Of a stretch of DNA of 64,000 nt, positions 17,280 to 25,309 are shown in pieces. Both the position numbers and the translations under genes were made by a program. How positions within the stretch are numbered: position 1 is the first letter of the stretch; each line of letters begins with the position of its first letter. The notes under the pieces are model-generated. The model was given only the letters and a program-made list of their open reading frames with translations. It ran no database searches and was not told the origin of the DNA. Source of the stretch: JBCBKL01 sp963922565 (GTDB taxonomy: Bacteria; Pseudomonadota; Alphaproteobacteria; Rhodobacterales; Rhodobacteraceae); assembly GCA_963922565.1 (NCBI GenBank), contig CAWUIQ010000007.1:1-64000 (forward strand), in the 5' to 3' direction.

Positions 17280-17927
17280 TTACGAAGGCGTTGGTCGACC
17301 GTCCAGACTGCAATCTTTAAGTGACCTTATCAGCGCGGTGGGGTCTTGTGCCAATGCGGCATGGGCCAGTGACTTGACCGTGTCGAGGTAACATTCCTGG
17401 GGCCATCCGCAGGTTTGGGTCAGATGTTCCCAGTTTCTGACCGAGATGAGGGTCCACAGCAGATCTGTCGCAACTTCGACGTCGACGCCGTCTGGCAAGA
17501 CGCCGTCCCTCTCAAGCGCCTGGACAGCCGCGGCGCATCCCTCGCGCACGTCAGCCATCCGCTCGGCCCATGCGGCGCCGGCCTCTGGGTCTGTTGCTTC
17601 AACGGCCAGCAGTGCGCGCGCAACGCCATAGATCTTTGGAATGTAACTGCACAACGCGTCGATGAATGCATCAAGCCGTTCGATGCCGCCCTTCGCGTTG
17701 CGACTGGGTGCAAGGCGCTTGTCGATCTCGAAAACCTGATCCTGATAGCGCGTCGTGGCGACCAGCAACTCCAGCCGCGAAGGAAAGTGCAGGTACAGCG
17801 CTTGGCGGCTGATGCCGGTCTCTTTCGCAATGTCGGACATGCGGGGCAATGCGGTTGTCTGATCTTCGAGCAACGACCACGCCGCTTTGAGAATTCGAGT
17901 TCGGGTATCAATTTTTTCGCTTGACAT
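17280..17927 (-). CDS. TetR-family repressor, first gene of the catabolic operon
   Basis: A 215-residue regulator with an N-terminal TetR helix-turn-helix (ILKAAWSLLEDQTTALPR, then MSDIAKETGISRQALYLHF) and an all-helical ligand domain. The inducer is probably the substrate handled by the operon. Start choice: ATG at 17927 is preferred over ATG at 17942 because a minus-strand promoter, TTGACA at 17961-17956 and TTATTG at 17938-17933 with 17 bases between, would place transcription start almost at 17927, giving a leaderless message; neither ATG has a ribosome-binding site. Three TTGACA-N3-TGTCAA-type palindromes cover this promoter, which predicts autoregulation. Confidence 0.88.
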   Translation of the reverse strand: MSSEKIDTRTRILKAAWSLLEDQTTALPRMSDIAKETGISRQALYLHFPSRLELLVATTRYQDQVFEIDKRLAPSRNAKGGIERLDAFIDALCSYIPKIYGVARALLAVEATDPEAGAAWAERMADVREGCAAAVQALERDGVLPDGVDVEVATDLLWTLISVRNWEHLTQTCGWPQECYLDTVKSLAHAALAQDPTALIRSLKDCSLDGRPTPS

Positions 17928-17976
17928 AGTGTCAATAAGCATGAGATTGACAGGCTGTCAATTTACACGGTGTCAA
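17921..17976. promoter_or_regulatory. Three-site operator TTGACA-N3-TGTCAA in the divergent promoter region
   Basis: Site 1, TTGACATAGTGTCAA (17921-17935), and site 2, TTGACAGGCTGTCAA (17947-17961), are perfect 6-3-6 palindromes. Site 3, TTTACACGGTGTCAA (17962-17976), has one mismatch and abuts site 2. Site 1 covers the -10 and start of the TetR gene and site 2 its -35. They lie between the TetR operon (leftward) and the reductase operon (rightward), so one repressor probably controls both. Confidence 0.8.
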
Positions 17977-18004
17977 GAGATCTGAATTTGAAAAGGACGA
18001 TAGA

Positions 18005-18601
18005 ATGAAAAAGGTGTTTATCTGGGTTGCTCATCCGCGGGCGCAGACACTTTGCGCGGGTCTTGCGGATGCCTATCAAAAGGGTGCCGAGGCTTCGGGC
18101 GCCGAGGTTCGCCGCCAAGATCTGAGCGACATGGCATTCGAGATGGTCTTTGAGGGCTACAAGGATATGGGTGGAAAAAAGAAAGAGTTCGATCTCGCGC
18201 CGGATCTCAAGACATGGCAGGACAACATCAATTGGGCGGACCACATCGTGATCGTTCACCCCTATTGGTGGGGTGCAATGCCGACCAAGGCCAAGGCCGT
18301 TTTGGATATCGCATTGGCACCGGGTTTTGGCTTCAAGTACCATAAGCGCGGCGTCAAATGGGACAAGCTGCTCGACGGCAAGACGGGCGACGCGCTGATC
18401 ACCTCGGATACCCCGCCGCTGCTCGATACACTGCTCTACTTCAAACCCGGCCGCCGGGTCATCAAGAACCAGGTCATGGCGTTCTGCGGGATCAAACCGC
18501 GTGCAATCCGGCAATTCGGATCGGTGAAACTCGCCACCGAAGAGAAGATTGCGAAATGGCTGCGTCGGGCCGAGATCATGGGCGCGCGGGCTGCTGCCTG
18601 A
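18005..18601 (+). CDS. NAD(P)H-dependent flavodoxin-fold oxidoreductase (quinone reductase/KefF-like)
   Basis: A 198-residue member of the NQO/MdaB/KefF group of FMN or FAD enzymes: N-terminal strand MKKVFIWVAHP, then HPYWWGAMPTKAKAVLD, the flavin-contact loop typical of the family. Likely a two-electron reductase of quinones or electrophiles. The ATG has AAAAGGA upstream. It is the first gene transcribed away from the TetR operon across the three-site operator and is followed by the DUF1772 gene after 22 bases. Confidence 0.87.
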   Translation: MKKVFIWVAHPRAQTLCAGLADAYQKGAEASGAEVRRQDLSDMAFEMVFEGYKDMGGKKKEFDLAPDLKTWQDNINWADHIVIVHPYWWGAMPTKAKAVLDIALAPGFGFKYHKRGVKWDKLLDGKTGDALITSDTPPLLDTLLYFKPGRRVIKNQVMAFCGIKPRAIRQFGSVKLATEEKIAKWLRRAEIMGARAAA

Positions 18602-18623
18602 AAATCAGATTTGGAGAACCCAG

Positions 18624-19091
18624 ATGTATGATTTCCTACCATTCGCAACGGCCGGGCTGGCGCTGGGCGCGGCCCTGGTCGCAGGCGTATTCTTTGCTTT
18701 TTCCGACTTCGTGATGCGGTCACTCGCCGATGTAGATACCCAGCACGGGATGGTTGCGATGCAAAGCATCAACCGCAAGGTTTATCGGTCCGGTTTTCTT
18801 CCCCTCCTCATGGGGCTCGGTCCGATCCTGATCGGTGTGCTGGTCGCGTCGCTCACCATGACGGACTTGCCCGGCCGAGAGTGGCTGGCCGCGGGCGCGG
18901 CGACCTATCTGGTCGGCGTGATCGGCGTTACCGTTCTGGGCAACGTCCCGATGAACAAAAAGCTCGATCGGGGTAATCTGGCGGCTGACTACTGGCCGCA
19001 ATACCAGGTGAATTGGACGATCCTGAATCACCTGCGGACGGTCGCGTCGATCATTGCAGCACTCTGCTTTCTGATCGCGGGGATGTCCTGA
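18624..19091 (+). CDS. DUF1772 (anthrone-oxygenase-like) membrane protein
   Basis: A 155-residue protein with about four hydrophobic helices (around residues 7-28, 60-80, 90-110 and 135-153) and the pattern HGMVAMQSINRKVYRSGF and GNVPMNKKLD characteristic of DUF1772. The family contains fungal anthrone oxygenases, but bacterial members have no proven role. The ATG at 18624 follows TTGGAGAA; an upstream in-frame extension overlaps the reductase gene and is not needed. It probably forms an operon with its two neighbours. Confidence 0.82.
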   Translation: MYDFLPFATAGLALGAALVAGVFFAFSDFVMRSLADVDTQHGMVAMQSINRKVYRSGFLPLLMGLGPILIGVLVASLTMTDLPGREWLAAGAATYLVGVIGVTVLGNVPMNKKLDRGNLAADYWPQYQVNWTILNHLRTVASIIAALCFLIAGMS

Positions 19092-19115
19092 CTTGGCAAC
19101 AAGAGGGGCGGCGCT

Positions 19116-20264
19116 ATGCTCCGATCCATGCTGGCGCGGCCCCTCTTCATCGGCTCTGAAATCTATCGGCGATCATCCTACGGTCACGCGCACCCGCTTC
19201 GGATCCCCCGTGTATCGACGGTGATGGATCTGTCCCGCGCGCTGGGGTGGCTCGGGCCCGAAAACTTCCGGACGGCACCGCGGGCCAAGGCCAAGGCGCT
19301 CCAAGTATTCCACACACCCGACTACCTCGCGGCCCTCGAACAGGCAGAGCAGGACGGCGCTGTCGACGACGCCGTGCGCCAGCGGCACCAAATCGGTACC
19401 CATACCAACCCCGTTTTTCCCGAGATCTGGCGTCGGCCAACCACCTCGGCAGGCGGGTCGTTGCTTGCTGGCGAATTGTTGAAAGACGGTGGGATCGTGT
19501 ATCACCCCGCCGGCGGCACCCACCACGCGTTTCCTGATCGCGCAGGGGGCTTTTGTTATCTCAACGATCCGGTGCTCGCGATGCTTTCGCTCAGGCGGAA
19601 TGGGGCGCGGCGCATCGCATATGTCGATATTGATGCGCATCACCCGGATGGCGTTGAGGCTGCATTTGGATCTGATGCCGATGTGCTCATGATTTCGGTT
19701 CATGAAGAGCACCGTTGGCCGCGCACAGGTCTCTTGGACGATGCAGGTGCCGGAAACGTCTATAATCTCCCGGTCCACAGACATCTGAACGACACCGAGA
19801 TGGCGATGATCCGGGACGAACTGATCCTGCCGCTTGTGTCTGACTTCAAGGCTGATGCAATCGTGATCCAATGCGGGGCCGACGCGGTAGGGGAAGACCC
19901 CCTTTCGCATCTCACCCTTTCGAACAATGCGCATTGGTCCATCGTCGCTGCCCTGATGCCGCACGCGCCGCGACTGCTTGTCTTGGGCGGCGGCGGTTAC
20001 AATCCATGGTCTGTGGGTCGTCTATGGACAGGTGTTTGGGCGACCTTGAACGGCCATGAGGTCCCGAATCGCCTGAATGGTGATGCAGAGGCGGTTCTGA
20101 GAGAGCTGAGTTTCCCGGGAAATAGTCGGGGTAGAAACCCGCCTGATCACTGGTTCACCACGTTGCGGGATGAGGCGCGACCGGGGCCGATCAGACCCGA
20201 AATCAGAAGTCGCGTGGATGCGCTGCTGGCCCGCGAGCCAATCGCTCAGGCCTCGTCGGCATAA
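19116..20264 (+). CDS. Histone-deacetylase-fold amidohydrolase (AcuC/acetylpolyamine amidohydrolase-like)
   Basis: A 382-residue zinc deacetylase-superfamily protein. Visible active-site elements are His136-His137 (GGTHHAF), Asp173 and His175 as zinc ligands (DIDAHHPDGV), Asp256 (QCGADAVGEDPL) and Tyr295 (GGGGYN). The usual Gly after the second His is Pro here. Substrates in bacteria include acetylated polyamines, acetylated lysines and, in one known case, acetoin metabolism control. The gene starts 24 bases after the DUF1772 gene with AGAGGGG as ribosome-binding site. Its last 19 bases overlap the convergent cupin gene. Confidence 0.88.
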   Translation: MLRSMLARPLFIGSEIYRRSSYGHAHPLRIPRVSTVMDLSRALGWLGPENFRTAPRAKAKALQVFHTPDYLAALEQAEQDGAVDDAVRQRHQIGTHTNPVFPEIWRRPTTSAGGSLLAGELLKDGGIVYHPAGGTHHAFPDRAGGFCYLNDPVLAMLSLRRNGARRIAYVDIDAHHPDGVEAAFGSDADVLMISVHEEHRWPRTGLLDDAGAGNVYNLPVHRHLNDTEMAMIRDELILPLVSDFKADAIVIQCGADAVGEDPLSHLTLSNNAHWSIVAALMPHAPRLLVLGGGGYNPWSVGRLWTGVWATLNGHEVPNRLNGDAEAVLRELSFPGNSRGRNPPDHWFTTLRDEARPGPIRPEIRSRVDALLAREPIAQASSA

Positions 20265-20650
20265 TCGACGTTTTCGACCGCCTCCAACCAGTTGACCATA
20301 CTGCCGTCCGCGCTTTCCTGCATGGCGATATGGCTCATCGCGTGATCCGGTGCGGCGCCGTGCCAATGTTCCTCGCCCGGCTCGAACCACACCGTGTCGC
20401 CAGCCCTGACCGTCTGTGGCGCGTCCTGGCGTCTCCCGACGCGCCCTATACCAGAAAGAATGTGGATGGTCTGACCGCGCGGGTGGGTATGCCACGCCGT
20501 CCTCGCGCCCGGCGCGAAATGGACGATCAGCGCGGTCAGGTTGCTGAGCGGATCTGCGTCGCTAATGATCGGATCCTGAAGGACATGACCGGTGAAATAA
20601 TCCGCGTTCGGCTGAACCGTCGCACGTTCATCCGCTCGGATAATCTTCAT
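20246..20650 (-). CDS. Cupin-domain protein (hydroxynitrile-lyase-like cupin pattern)
   Basis: A 134-residue single cupin with the motif WHTHPRGQTIHILSGIGRVG and second motif WFEPGEEHWHGAAPDHAMSH, so at least three His and one Gln could bind metal. The pattern resembles small cupins of the manganese hydroxynitrile lyase/carboxymuconolactone-linked group; the reaction here is unknown. Start ATG at 20650 overlaps the stop of the solute-binding protein gene (ATGA), so both are co-translated. Confidence 0.82.
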   Translation of the reverse strand: MKIIRADERATVQPNADYFTGHVLQDPIISDADPLSNLTALIVHFAPGARTAWHTHPRGQTIHILSGIGRVGRRQDAPQTVRAGDTVWFEPGEEHWHGAAPDHAMSHIAMQESADGSMVNWLEAVENVDYADEA

Positions 20651-22128
20651 TCCGCCCAACTCACCGCCGTCAGGTCCGTGGCCTGGGTCGGGGCGTTTGC
20701 CCACAGGCCCTGAACGCCTGCTTTGGCGACCGTCAAGGCCGCGAGCTGAAAGAGAAAGCCATTGACGTTGTCAGCCGCGATGATCTTTTGCGCCTCTGAC
20801 ATCAGCTCCGCACGAGCATCGGGGTCCGTCGTTGTATTCAGCGTCTTGATCAGATCCTGAAACGCGGCGTTGTCGTACTGAAAGTAGTAGTCCGGATTGG
20901 CATAGATACCGATATCCATCGGCTCTGTGTGACTGACGATGGTCAGCCCGAAGTTCTTGCCGCGAAAGACCGTCTCTAGCCATTGCGCCCATTCCACGTT
21001 GGTGATTTCGGCTTTGATGCCGACCTCGGCCAGCTGGGCGGCAATGATCTCACCACCGCGCCGCGCGTAGGACGGAGGTGGCAGGTGAAGCGTTGTTTCA
21101 AACCCATCGGCCATACCCGCTTCGGCCAAAAGCTGTTTGGCAAGGTCAGGGTCGTAAGAACTGTCGCCGGTCAGATCGACGTACGCGGGATTATGTGGCG
21201 CGAAATGCGATCCGATGGGCGTACCATATCCGTACATGGCCCCGTCGATAATCGCCTGGCGGTCAATCGCGTGGGCGACGGCCTTGCGCACCAGCGGATT
21301 GTCGAACGGCGGCATCTTGTTGTTGGTCGACAGGATCGTTTCGCCTTCGGTCGATCCGACCAGAACCTGAAAGCGGGGATCGGCTTCGAATTGCGGCAGG
21401 TTTTCCGGGGCAGGAAAACCGGTAAAGACGTCCACATCCTCGGCCATGACCGAGGCAAAGGCCGCAGTCGGGTCTGAAATGAACTTGAATGTCGCCTTTT
21501 CCAACGCCGGAGCTTCGCCCCAATATTCTGGATTCCGCGCGATTTCGATCCGGTCGCCCTGAACCCATTCGACAAACTTGAAGGCGCCTGTTCCGATCGG
21601 GGTCTGTTTGATCGTTTCGATACTTTCGGGCGCCACGATGACCGCGTCACCCCATGCCATGTTGAATAGAAAATTCCCGTTGGGTTCGGACAAGGTGACC
21701 TGAACCGTGGTTGGATCGATCACGGTCACATCGGCAATGCCGGCAAACAGACCCTTTTGTGCGTTGGTGGAATCGTCTGCCCGGGCCCGATCCAGCGAGA
21801 ATTTGACGTCCTCCGCATCCATGGCCGTCCCGTCATGGAAGGTAACACCGCTGCGCAGCGCAAAGGTGTAAACGGTACCGTCATCCGAGATTTCCCAGCT
21901 TTCGGCAAGGCCGGGGTTGATCGACCCGTCAGATGCAAAACGGGTCAGACCCTCGAACACGTTCGAATAGAGCACGCTGTCAATCGCGCCGGCGGCGGCG
22001 CTTGTCGGGTCGAGATGAGGAGGTTCAAGCTGCATCGCGACAACGATGTCCGTTTGCTGCGCCGCACCCTGCGTTCCGGCAAAGGCGACGACCGCGGCAG
22101 CGATCCAGTTTTTCTTGAATGCAAGCAT
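20647..22128 (-). CDS. Family 5 (peptide/nickel/opine-type) solute-binding protein
   Basis: A 493-residue periplasmic binding protein with a Sec signal peptide (about residues 1-23, cut after GAA). The mature protein starts with QQTDIVVAMQLEPPHLDPTS and carries the SBP5 signature region (GLAESWEISDDGTVYTFALRSGVTFHDG). It is a plausible partner for the DppBC/ATPase system at 13903-17269, which lacks its own binding protein; both are on the same strand but are separated by the TetR control region and the reductase operon. The ATG follows GGGGAGA. Confidence 0.92.
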   Translation of the reverse strand: MLAFKKNWIAAAVVAFAGTQGAAQQTDIVVAMQLEPPHLDPTSAAAGAIDSVLYSNVFEGLTRFASDGSINPGLAESWEISDDGTVYTFALRSGVTFHDGTAMDAEDVKFSLDRARADDSTNAQKGLFAGIADVTVIDPTTVQVTLSEPNGNFLFNMAWGDAVIVAPESIETIKQTPIGTGAFKFVEWVQGDRIEIARNPEYWGEAPALEKATFKFISDPTAAFASVMAEDVDVFTGFPAPENLPQFEADPRFQVLVGSTEGETILSTNNKMPPFDNPLVRKAVAHAIDRQAIIDGAMYGYGTPIGSHFAPHNPAYVDLTGDSSYDPDLAKQLLAEAGMADGFETTLHLPPPSYARRGGEIIAAQLAEVGIKAEITNVEWAQWLETVFRGKNFGLTIVSHTEPMDIGIYANPDYYFQYDNAAFQDLIKTLNTTTDPDARAELMSEAQKIIAADNVNGFLFQLAALTVAKAGVQGLWANAPTQATDLTAVSWAE

Positions 22129-22282
22129 AGTTATCTCCCCGTCTGTCCAATTTGATCAACAGCGCTGGTCCAGCTTTCCTGCAAACGCTGCGTCGATCAA
22201 GCGGAACGGGGCCGAAACTCGGTGGAACTGCGCCAATCCGCCTGCTAAAGCGCCTGCACCGTGAAAGATGGGAGGCCCGAAG

Positions 22283-23116
22283 ATGAGCGCCACCGCAAAG
22301 AAATCCGCCCCGCTGCCTGACGATATCCGCGCTCGAAAAGGGGGCGAACCCATCGTCAGCCTGACGGCGTACACCACGCCCATGGCGGCGATGATGGACG
22401 CGCATTGCGATTTCGTCCTCGTGGGCGACAGCGTGGGCATGGTGCTGCATGGTTTGCCTTCGACCCTTGGCGTCACGATGGAGATGATGATCCTGCACGC
22501 GCAGGCGGTGGCGCGTGGCCTGAGCCGCGCCATGATGGTCGTCGACATGCCCTTTGGCAGCTACGAGGAGGGCCCCGAGCAGGCGTTTCGCAACGCCGCG
22601 CGGCTGATGGCCGAGACCGGCGCGGCTGCGGTCAAGATCGAAGGTGGCGTCGTCATGGCGGATACTATCGCGTTTCTCGTGGCGCGTGGCATTCCGGTGA
22701 TGGCGCATATCGGCCTGACACCACAATCCATCAACACTCTGGGCGGCTACAAGGTGCAGGGCAGGGGCGAGGCGGGCGAGGCGCTGCTCGCCGATGCGAA
22801 AGCGGTGTCAGAGGCGGGTGCCTTTGCCGTGGTGCTGGAAAAGGTGCCGGAGACACTGGCGGGCGAGATAACGAGGGCCGTCGACATACCCACCATTGGC
22901 ATCGGCGCCTCAGCGCAATGCGACGGGCAGATTCTGGTCGTCGATGACATGTTGGGCCTCTTCACGGCGTTCAAACCGAAATTCGTGAAACGTTATGCAT
23001 CGCTGGGCGAGCAGGGCGAAGCGGCGATCGCCGCCTATGCCGAAGAGGTGCGCGCACGCACCTTCCCCGCAGCCGAGCATGTCTTTGGCGATACCGCACC
23101 GGAGAAATCCAAGTGA
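22283..23116 (+). CDS. panB: Ketopantoate hydroxymethyltransferase
   Basis: This enzyme adds a hydroxymethyl group from methylene-tetrahydrofolate to 2-ketoisovalerate, the first step of pantothenate synthesis. The 277-residue protein shows SLTAYTTPMAAMMD, VGDSVGMVLHG, DMPFGSY and AHIGLTPQS, all PanB landmarks with the metal-binding Asp and catalytic Glu region (VKIEGG). The ATG at 22283 is chosen because GGGAGGC lies 7-12 bases upstream; an in-frame ATG at 22268 would lack a site. Its stop overlaps the GTG start of panC. Confidence 0.96.
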   Translation: MSATAKKSAPLPDDIRARKGGEPIVSLTAYTTPMAAMMDAHCDFVLVGDSVGMVLHGLPSTLGVTMEMMILHAQAVARGLSRAMMVVDMPFGSYEEGPEQAFRNAARLMAETGAAAVKIEGGVVMADTIAFLVARGIPVMAHIGLTPQSINTLGGYKVQGRGEAGEALLADAKAVSEAGAFAVVLEKVPETLAGEITRAVDIPTIGIGASAQCDGQILVVDDMLGLFTAFKPKFVKRYASLGEQGEAAIAAYAEEVRARTFPAAEHVFGDTAPEKSK

Positions 23117-23970
23117 TTGCGCCGATCGTCCGCACTTTGGCCGAGCTGCGGGATCTCACGCGCGCGTGGCACAGGGCCGGTGAAACCATCGGCGTCGTAC
23201 CCACAATGGGTGCGCTGCATGATGGCCATCTGAGCCTCGTCGCTGTGGCGAAAGAGCAAACGGATCGGGTGATCGTCACGATCTTCGTGAACCCCAAACA
23301 GTTCAACTCACCCGAAGATCTCGCCAACTACCCCCGGACCGAAGAGGAAGACGCGCGCAAGCTTGAACGCTTTGCGGTGGACGCCGTTTATGTGCCCGAT
23401 GGTGAACAGATGTATCCTGACGGCTTTGCCACCGGCGTTTCGGTCGAGGGTCTGACGGATGTGCTCTGCGGGGCGCACAGGCCCGGCCATTTCGATGGCG
23501 TGGCGACCGTTGTGACCAAGCTTTTCCTCCAGACATCTGCGGACAAGGCGTTCTTCGGCGAGAAGGATTTTCAGCAGCTTCAGGTCGTTCGCCGATTGGC
23601 GAGGGATCTGGACATTCCCATCGAGGTGGTCGGCTGTCCTACGATCCGTGAAATCGACGGATTGGCGATGTCGTCGCGGAACCTGCTGCTCTCGGACCGC
23701 GCTCGTGTCAAAGCGCCCCGGCTTTTTGAGGTCATGGAGGATATCGCCGAAGGTTTACAGAACGGTGGCGCAGCCGCTGACCTGATGTCCGACGGCGTGC
23801 GCAAACTGCAAACTGCGGGTTTCACCGAGATTGATTATCTGGAACTCCGCGCCTGCGACACGCTCGATCTGCTTGATCGACCCACGCGATCGGCGCGTCT
23901 GTTTGCAGCTGCGTGGCTGGCGGGCGTAAGGCTCATCGACAACATCGACGTACCAGTCTCAGGGCAGTAG
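23113..23970 (+). CDS. panC: Pantothenate synthetase (pantoate-beta-alanine ligase)
   Basis: The enzyme joins pantoate and beta-alanine using ATP. The 285-residue protein contains PTMGALHDGHLSL (adenylate-binding HIGH-like motif), NPKQF, FFGEKDFQQLQ and MSSRN, all standard for PanC. The start is GTG at 23113 within the panB stop (GTGA). Its 3-prime end overlaps the convergent M20 peptidase gene by 12 bp. Confidence 0.96.
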   Translation: MIAPIVRTLAELRDLTRAWHRAGETIGVVPTMGALHDGHLSLVAVAKEQTDRVIVTIFVNPKQFNSPEDLANYPRTEEEDARKLERFAVDAVYVPDGEQMYPDGFATGVSVEGLTDVLCGAHRPGHFDGVATVVTKLFLQTSADKAFFGEKDFQQLQVVRRLARDLDIPIEVVGCPTIREIDGLAMSSRNLLLSDRARVKAPRLFEVMEDIAEGLQNGGAAADLMSDGVRKLQTAGFTEIDYLELRACDTLDLLDRPTRSARLFAAAWLAGVRLIDNIDVPVSGQ

Positions 23971-25227
23971 CAGCGACTCGAGGCTCGCGCCCATCACCTT
24001 GGCGCTGTCCAGCATATCGGTGATGCCGACCCATTCATCGGGCTTGTGCGCCAGTTCCAGAATGCCGGGCCCGTAGGCGATGCAGTTCTTCAGCTTGCCG
24101 ATCCGGTCGATGTGTTTCTGGTCATAAGATCCGGGCGAGGCCACGTAAGTTGGCGGCTTGCCGATCACATCCTCGATGGCCTTCGCCACCGTCTGCACCA
24201 CCGGCGCGTCCTCGTCCGTCATCGATGGGATCACGGTGTTGATCTCGGTCAGTTCATAGTCGAAATCGGGCCGCGTCGCCTTGAGATGCTCGAGGAGCTC
24301 GGTCACCTCAGCGCGCACGCTATCGAGCGACTCTTCGATCAGAAAGCGCCGGTCGATCACGATCCGGCAACTGTCGGGCACGCAATGGGCGGGCAGGCCG
24401 GTATAGTCTTCGCCCTGCTCTGGCTGCCCGCCGTGGATCGAGTTGATGTTCATCGTCGATTGCCGCGCTCCGTCGGGCACCACGGGCATGGCCGTATGTC
24501 GCGCCGCCATGGCCGGAAACAGCTTTTCCTCAAACGCGTTCAGCACCGCCCCCATGTGCCGCACCGCGCAATCACCGAGAAACGGCATCGACCCGTGTGC
24601 GATCTCACCCTTGGTCTCGATCTCGGCCCACCAGCCGCCCCGATGACCCAGACAGATGCGATCCTTGTTGAGTGGTTCGGGGATAATGACGTGTTGCACG
24701 CGCGCAGGGTCGAAAAAGCCACGCTCGGCCAAATAGGCCACACCGCCATACCCGCCCGATTCCTCGTCCGCCGTCGCGCTGATCTCGATCGCGCCATGAA
24801 AATTGGGGTGTTCCTCGATAAACGCCTCAGCCGCGATGATCGATGTGGCAAGGCCTCCCTTCATGTCGCACGCCCCGCGCCCGTAGATCCGGTCGCCTTC
24901 AATCTCCGCACCGAACGGATCCTTCGTCCAACCTGCGCCGACCTCGACCACGTCGTGATGCGAGTTGAAGTGGACGCACTCGCCTGAATGCTTGCCTTCG
25001 CGGCGCGCCACGACGTTCCAGCGCGGGTAGCGATCACTGTCGCCCGGAGTTCCCTCTGCCCGAATGAGTTCAGTCGCAAACCCCTTGGTATCGAGCCGCG
25101 CGGCCAGCAATTCGCAAATCAAGAGATAGTTTTTGCCCGGGGGATTCAGGGTTGGTATCGCGATCAACTCTTGTGTCAGACTGATCAGATCGTCGCGCTT
25201 GTCCTGGATGCGTTCGCTCAATGCCAT
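23959..25227 (-). CDS. M20-family metallopeptidase (acetylornithine deacetylase/DapE-like)
   Basis: A 422-residue dizinc peptidase or deacetylase. Metal ligands can be placed in HFNSHHDVVEVG (His and the following Asp), GRGACDMKGG (bridging Asp) and ATADEESGG (catalytic Glu-Glu), with a dimerisation domain in the middle and a late His near SYDQKHIDRIG. Not located in an arginine or lysine biosynthesis operon, so ArgE or DapE identity is uncertain. The gene stands alone on the minus strand and overlaps the end of panC. Confidence 0.88.
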   Translation of the reverse strand: MALSERIQDKRDDLISLTQELIAIPTLNPPGKNYLLICELLAARLDTKGFATELIRAEGTPGDSDRYPRWNVVARREGKHSGECVHFNSHHDVVEVGAGWTKDPFGAEIEGDRIYGRGACDMKGGLATSIIAAEAFIEEHPNFHGAIEISATADEESGGYGGVAYLAERGFFDPARVQHVIIPEPLNKDRICLGHRGGWWAEIETKGEIAHGSMPFLGDCAVRHMGAVLNAFEEKLFPAMAARHTAMPVVPDGARQSTMNINSIHGGQPEQGEDYTGLPAHCVPDSCRIVIDRRFLIEESLDSVRAEVTELLEHLKATRPDFDYELTEINTVIPSMTDEDAPVVQTVAKAIEDVIGKPPTYVASPGSYDQKHIDRIGKLKNCIAYGPGILELAHKPDEWVGITDMLDSAKVMGASLESLLLP

Positions 25228-25309
25228 GGCGATACTGTTTCGGTCCGGGCGGACGAAGGCAAGACGCAGCGACCAGATTGCGCCCTAGTATTGCGCCAGT
25301 GGCGTATGC

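Noticed and set aside
24046..24987. 313-codon + strand frame inside the M20 peptidase gene
   Set aside because: Antisense shadow; composition follows the complementary codons of the peptidase.
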